Below, piece by piece: positions 61,223 to 64,000 of a DNA stretch of 64,000 nt. The notes under the pieces were generated by a model that was not told the origin of the DNA, made no database searches, and saw only the letters and a list, made by a program, of their open reading frames with translations. Each line of letters opens with the position of its first letter. Positions within the stretch are counted from its first letter, which is position 1. A program made the position numbers and the translations under genes. The DNA is from Aradus depressus (taxonomy: Eukaryota > Arthropoda > Insecta > Hemiptera > Aradidae). The stretch is from the NCBI GenBank assembly GCA_963662175.1, contig OY759221.1, positions 28,197,027 to 28,261,026 of the forward strand. The letters are read 5' to 3'.

Positions 61223-61462
61223 CTAAAGAAGTAATAGAAAAACTTTATAGACATAAAATTTGTTAAATAAAAAATATGTAAGCAAAAAAATAAAGTGAAA
61301 AATAAAAACTAAATCGTCTAAAAAACTGTTACAATTACACACAATAAATTTTTTTAAATTTTCAAACAAACTGAATGCCTCTCTGGCCTCAGAAGTAGAA
61401 ATGAAAACCCCAATATCCATTGGGCTCAATTCATCCCCTGACTCTTCGCTCACCACCTCCAC
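61223..61462 (-). pseudogene. Probable pogo/Tigger transposase C-terminal scrap
   Basis: The frame begins MEVVSEESGDELSPMD and continues TSEAREAFSLFENLKKFI, which parallels the acidic hinge plus SEA..AF..L..F. end of Tigger-like transposases and resembles EARNAFNIVWAFLK in the 22.6-30 kb element. After codon 45 it turns into A/T-rich junk. Confidence 0.4.
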
Positions 61463-61614
61463 TTCCTTTCACCCAAACGTTTAAAACTGAACTGATCGAT
61501 TTAGAAAAGAATTAGAACAAAGGGGGGAAATGGGCATAAAAAACAGTTCCGAGAATAAATTGTTAAAGGAAACAAACAGTCAGAATAAAAAGTTGGCAAT
61601 ATGAACACAATGAA
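61463..61614. other. Unassigned
   Basis: No feature recognised. Confidence 0.3.
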
Positions 61615-62135
61615 TTCAAGAGAAACATTGGAAAGAAATTTAGTGGTAGATCCTTGGGATGAAAATTTACCTGAATTATTTTAAAAAAATAAATAAAAAG
61701 GAATTGAAAGACAATTTTGATGGATGGGTAGTAAAAGCGAGGTAATAAAAGCAATTGTTGAGAAATATTAAGAAGGAGGATTATTTAAGGTGGCAATAAG
61801 TCGCAGTTCTACATCCTCTTGAACCTTCGTGGGGGTTATGTGGTAAATGTTGTGAAGATAATGTACGGATTTCTGGGTTTGTATTTGTGTAATGTTTGCT
61901 AAAAAACAGTTTGTAAGCAGTTTGCGTTGTTTGGGGTACTGTTTGTATCATGAGATTGTTATGAAGTGTTCTGTTGTTTATGTATGTGGGTGGGCATCAG
62001 TCTGAGGATTTTTGACTGAACCGTCTGAATTCGTTTGATGTTGTATGTTTCTGCTGAACCGTATATCTGTGATCCGTATGTCCATAACGATCTCACAAGT
62101 CTCTTGTCAGTAAGTAAGTGTAACAGTTCCTTTTT
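61615..62135 (-). mobile_element. Jockey-like family 1 copy, diverged
   Basis: 'aaaaaggaattgaaagacaa', 'gtggcaataagtcgcagttc' and 'gaaccgtatatctgtgatcc' are in family 1 order. There is no open frame. Its 5' part is joined to another copy downstream. Confidence 0.75.
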
Positions 62136-62202
62136 AAACGGAAATGAATATTAAGTACTATTAATTTTACGTAATGGGCGGTGATTTCAAAAATTAAAAA
62201 TG

Positions 62203-62840
62203 ATTTTTTTTGTCTTTTATTTATAAAGATGCAACTGTTGCTAGGGTGCAACAACCAGCATCTATGATGGTAGATATTGATATGTTGGCGTGAATGGCAT
62301 GTGAGAGGAAGGCCACCCAGTAGTAGGTCCTCGGGACGAAAATTTATATTAATTATTAGGAACAAACAGAAAAAATAAATAAATAAAAAATAAATAATAA
62401 AAAAAAAAAGGGATTGAAAGACAATTTTGATGGATGGGTAAGAAAGATAATAAAAGTAAAGGAAAATAATGTAAAACAAAAAAATATATATATATTAAGA
62501 ACGAATTAATGTGGCAGTAAGTCGCGGTTCCACCTTCTCTACAACCTTCGTGGTGGGTTTTGTGGTAAGTGTTGTGAAGATGAAGTACGTATTTCTGGGT
62601 TTGTATGTGTGTAAAGTTTTCTAAAAAAAACGTATGTAAGTAGTTTGTATTGTGTCGGGTACTAACAGTTCCTTTTTTGTGTCATGTCTAATTTTGATCG
62701 TCTATTTAGATGTCCGTGGAGTAATTTGAGTCGACGGTTCAACGTGTTTCGTGTGAAACGTGGAGAACGTGAGGGTTCCATGTCAGTCTTCGATCTAATG
62801 TCAGTCCTAGGTATCGTACAGTATTAGTTTGAGGGAGGAA
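62203..62840 (-). mobile_element. Jockey-like family 1 copy, internally deleted
   Basis: A T run at 62203-62210 then the 3' UTR and part of the C-terminal coding sequence. After 'tcgggtact' at about 62662 it jumps to 'aacagttcctttttt', skipping the segment with IWTYGS. No usable frame. Confidence 0.78.
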
Positions 62841-63284
62841 AATCTCAAAAAAAAAAGAAATTAAAAATAATTTTTAAATTAATTTTTTGTAATTAATCTA
62901 CAAAATGTGATAAATTAAGGCTTGCTTCATAATTTGTGTGATTATTTATATCATGTACATAAATAGATAATCCCAAATAAGATAATGAGAGATTTATCCA
63001 AGGGGGGGTGAACGTGAGCAGTCAAACATGGATTTAATGTAGTCTGGATCCTGTTTATCCATTACACTGCTCAACCACTTGTCAAACATAATAAAGCACT
63101 TTTAGCGGCTATTAGTCACGATCTACCTGGCTGGCTCTGTGTCGTACTTGGTACAGTTTATCCATATATTCTGTACAAAATTTATTTCAGATATTCGTTT
63201 TAGGCTACTGGGAGGAGTTGAACGAAAACGGAAAATTAATATATTAAAGAGAGTAACTCTTACATAGAAAAATTGTGACAGATG
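62841..63284. other. Unassigned
   Basis: A/T-rich to 62990, then moderate composition. Nothing recognised. Confidence 0.3.
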
Positions 63285-63840
63285 TGTGAAAAGCTGATTG
63301 GGACATCGAACTCCAGAAGGGATTATTTAAGTTTTCGCTCTCCCTCCGAAACCGATGGGCTCTTTGGGCTAAAAAATCATTGGTTGACTTACATAAGAGT
63401 TTCTGAATGTTCGTACTAAACTTCATGTCAGTATTTTCATTAGGACGGCAGTGATTAAAGTTTTTTTTGTTAAGCCTCCTTCTTATCCCCTCCTTCATTT
63501 AGGCTGATTTGGATGAAAATAAATAGGTGTCGTACTTTTAGATTTCTGGATACATTTATAAAATTTGGTGTCGATAGATTCATTCTATCAGGAGTTATCA
63601 TGTTCGTACATGCGAAGTATAGGGGAAATTACATAATCGGTAACAAATTCGATGCTGTTTTTAACAAAATTTCATATTCTGTCTCTGAACACGATAACTC
63701 CAGATAGTATGAATGTATCGACACGAAATTTTATACGTGTATCCAGAACCTCAAAAATCCCAATAACTGCATATGTTGTGAATTTATCGTCATGAAATTT
63801 TGTGTTTAAATGCAAAACCCTATAAGGTGTGGTAATTTAA
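63285..63840. repeat. Family A interspersed repeat copy
   Basis: 'ttcgctctccctccgaaacc', 'ctttgggctaaaaaatcatt', 'ggtgtcgatagattcattct', 'gaatgtatcgacacgaaatt' and 'aataactgcatatgttgtga' are in family order. The palindromic start is missing. Confidence 0.65.
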
Positions 63841-64000
63841 AAAAAATTGTGAAAAGAAAAAATAAATATATTGAATAATAATTAAAACAAAAAGAATAAG
63901 TAATTAAATACAATTATAAAAATTACCACATTTCTTGTAGAAATTTTATATCTGTTTTTTTTTTTTTTTTTACTAAATTTTGATTTCTACAGTAGTTTTC
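63841..64000. other. A/T-rich end of window
   Basis: Low-complexity sequence with a poly-T at about 63954-63971. Confidence 0.4.

Noticed and set aside
1..64000. Bacterial-type operon, phage, toxin or defence system
   Set aside because: No ribosome-binding sites, no clustered coding frames, and every long coding frame is a eukaryotic transposon product. The window is a transposon-rich arthropod region.

Overview
The window is AT-rich eukaryotic DNA packed with nested transposable elements, and I recognise no conserved single-copy gene in it. It looks like an arthropod, most likely an insect. The repeat types are a BEL/Pao LTR retrotransposon, Jockey-like and other non-LTR retrotransposons, a mariner relative with a DUF4817 helix-turn-helix, pogo/Tigger-like elements, hAT MITEs and a Helitron. 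One SINE family also ends in CCTAA repeats, the complement of the insect telomere unit TTAGG. I cannot name the order or species. There are no operons, rRNA genes, functional tRNA genes or CRISPR arrays.

Layout. 1-15.2 kb: about a dozen copies of a tRNA-derived SINE, copies of an unnamed A/T-rich repeat (family A, marked by a CGGTGAATCACCG palindrome), a decayed hAT MITE, a second hAT-type MITE with target-site duplication (TSD), a duplicated 460-bp element, and one possible host exon near 4.8 kb. 15.67-21.89 kb: a complete BEL/Pao provirus with identical 631-bp LTRs and a perfect TSD. Its single 1355-codon reading frame has lost the reverse-transcriptase core and the integrase C-terminus, both in frame. 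21.9-30.2 kb: a pogo/Tigger-like element invaded by a hAT MITE and a Jockey fragment. About 2.5 kb of it is repeated in inverted orientation (22636-25146 and 27701-30228), with a Helitron and a Tc1 fragment in the spacer.

30-43 kb: minisatellites (50, 26, 54 and 109 bp units, one ending in a perfect 31-bp hairpin), a hAT MITE sitting inside a minisatellite, a pogo/Tigger transposase C-terminus, two non-LTR C-terminal zinc-finger fragments, and a region rich in GCCCTAA/TTAGGGC motifs. 43.4-45.5 kb: a 2.07-kb mariner-type element with terminal inverted repeats of about 620 bp and a deleted transposase. 45.7-46.7 kb: the best-preserved copy of the hAT MITE. 47-64 kb: a Jockey-like retrotransposon with an intact RT catalytic region (49885-51228), several truncated relatives, a 638-bp inverted-repeat element, a small MITE with long inverted repeats, and more SINE and family A copies.

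The genes do not form a pathway; they are selfish elements at different ages. Only the BEL/Pao element looks recent, and it must depend on a relative for reverse transcriptase. The SINE probably depends on a LINE, and several MITEs depend on hAT or mariner transposases not encoded here. All calls were made by reading the sequence by eye; boundaries without a TSD are approximate.
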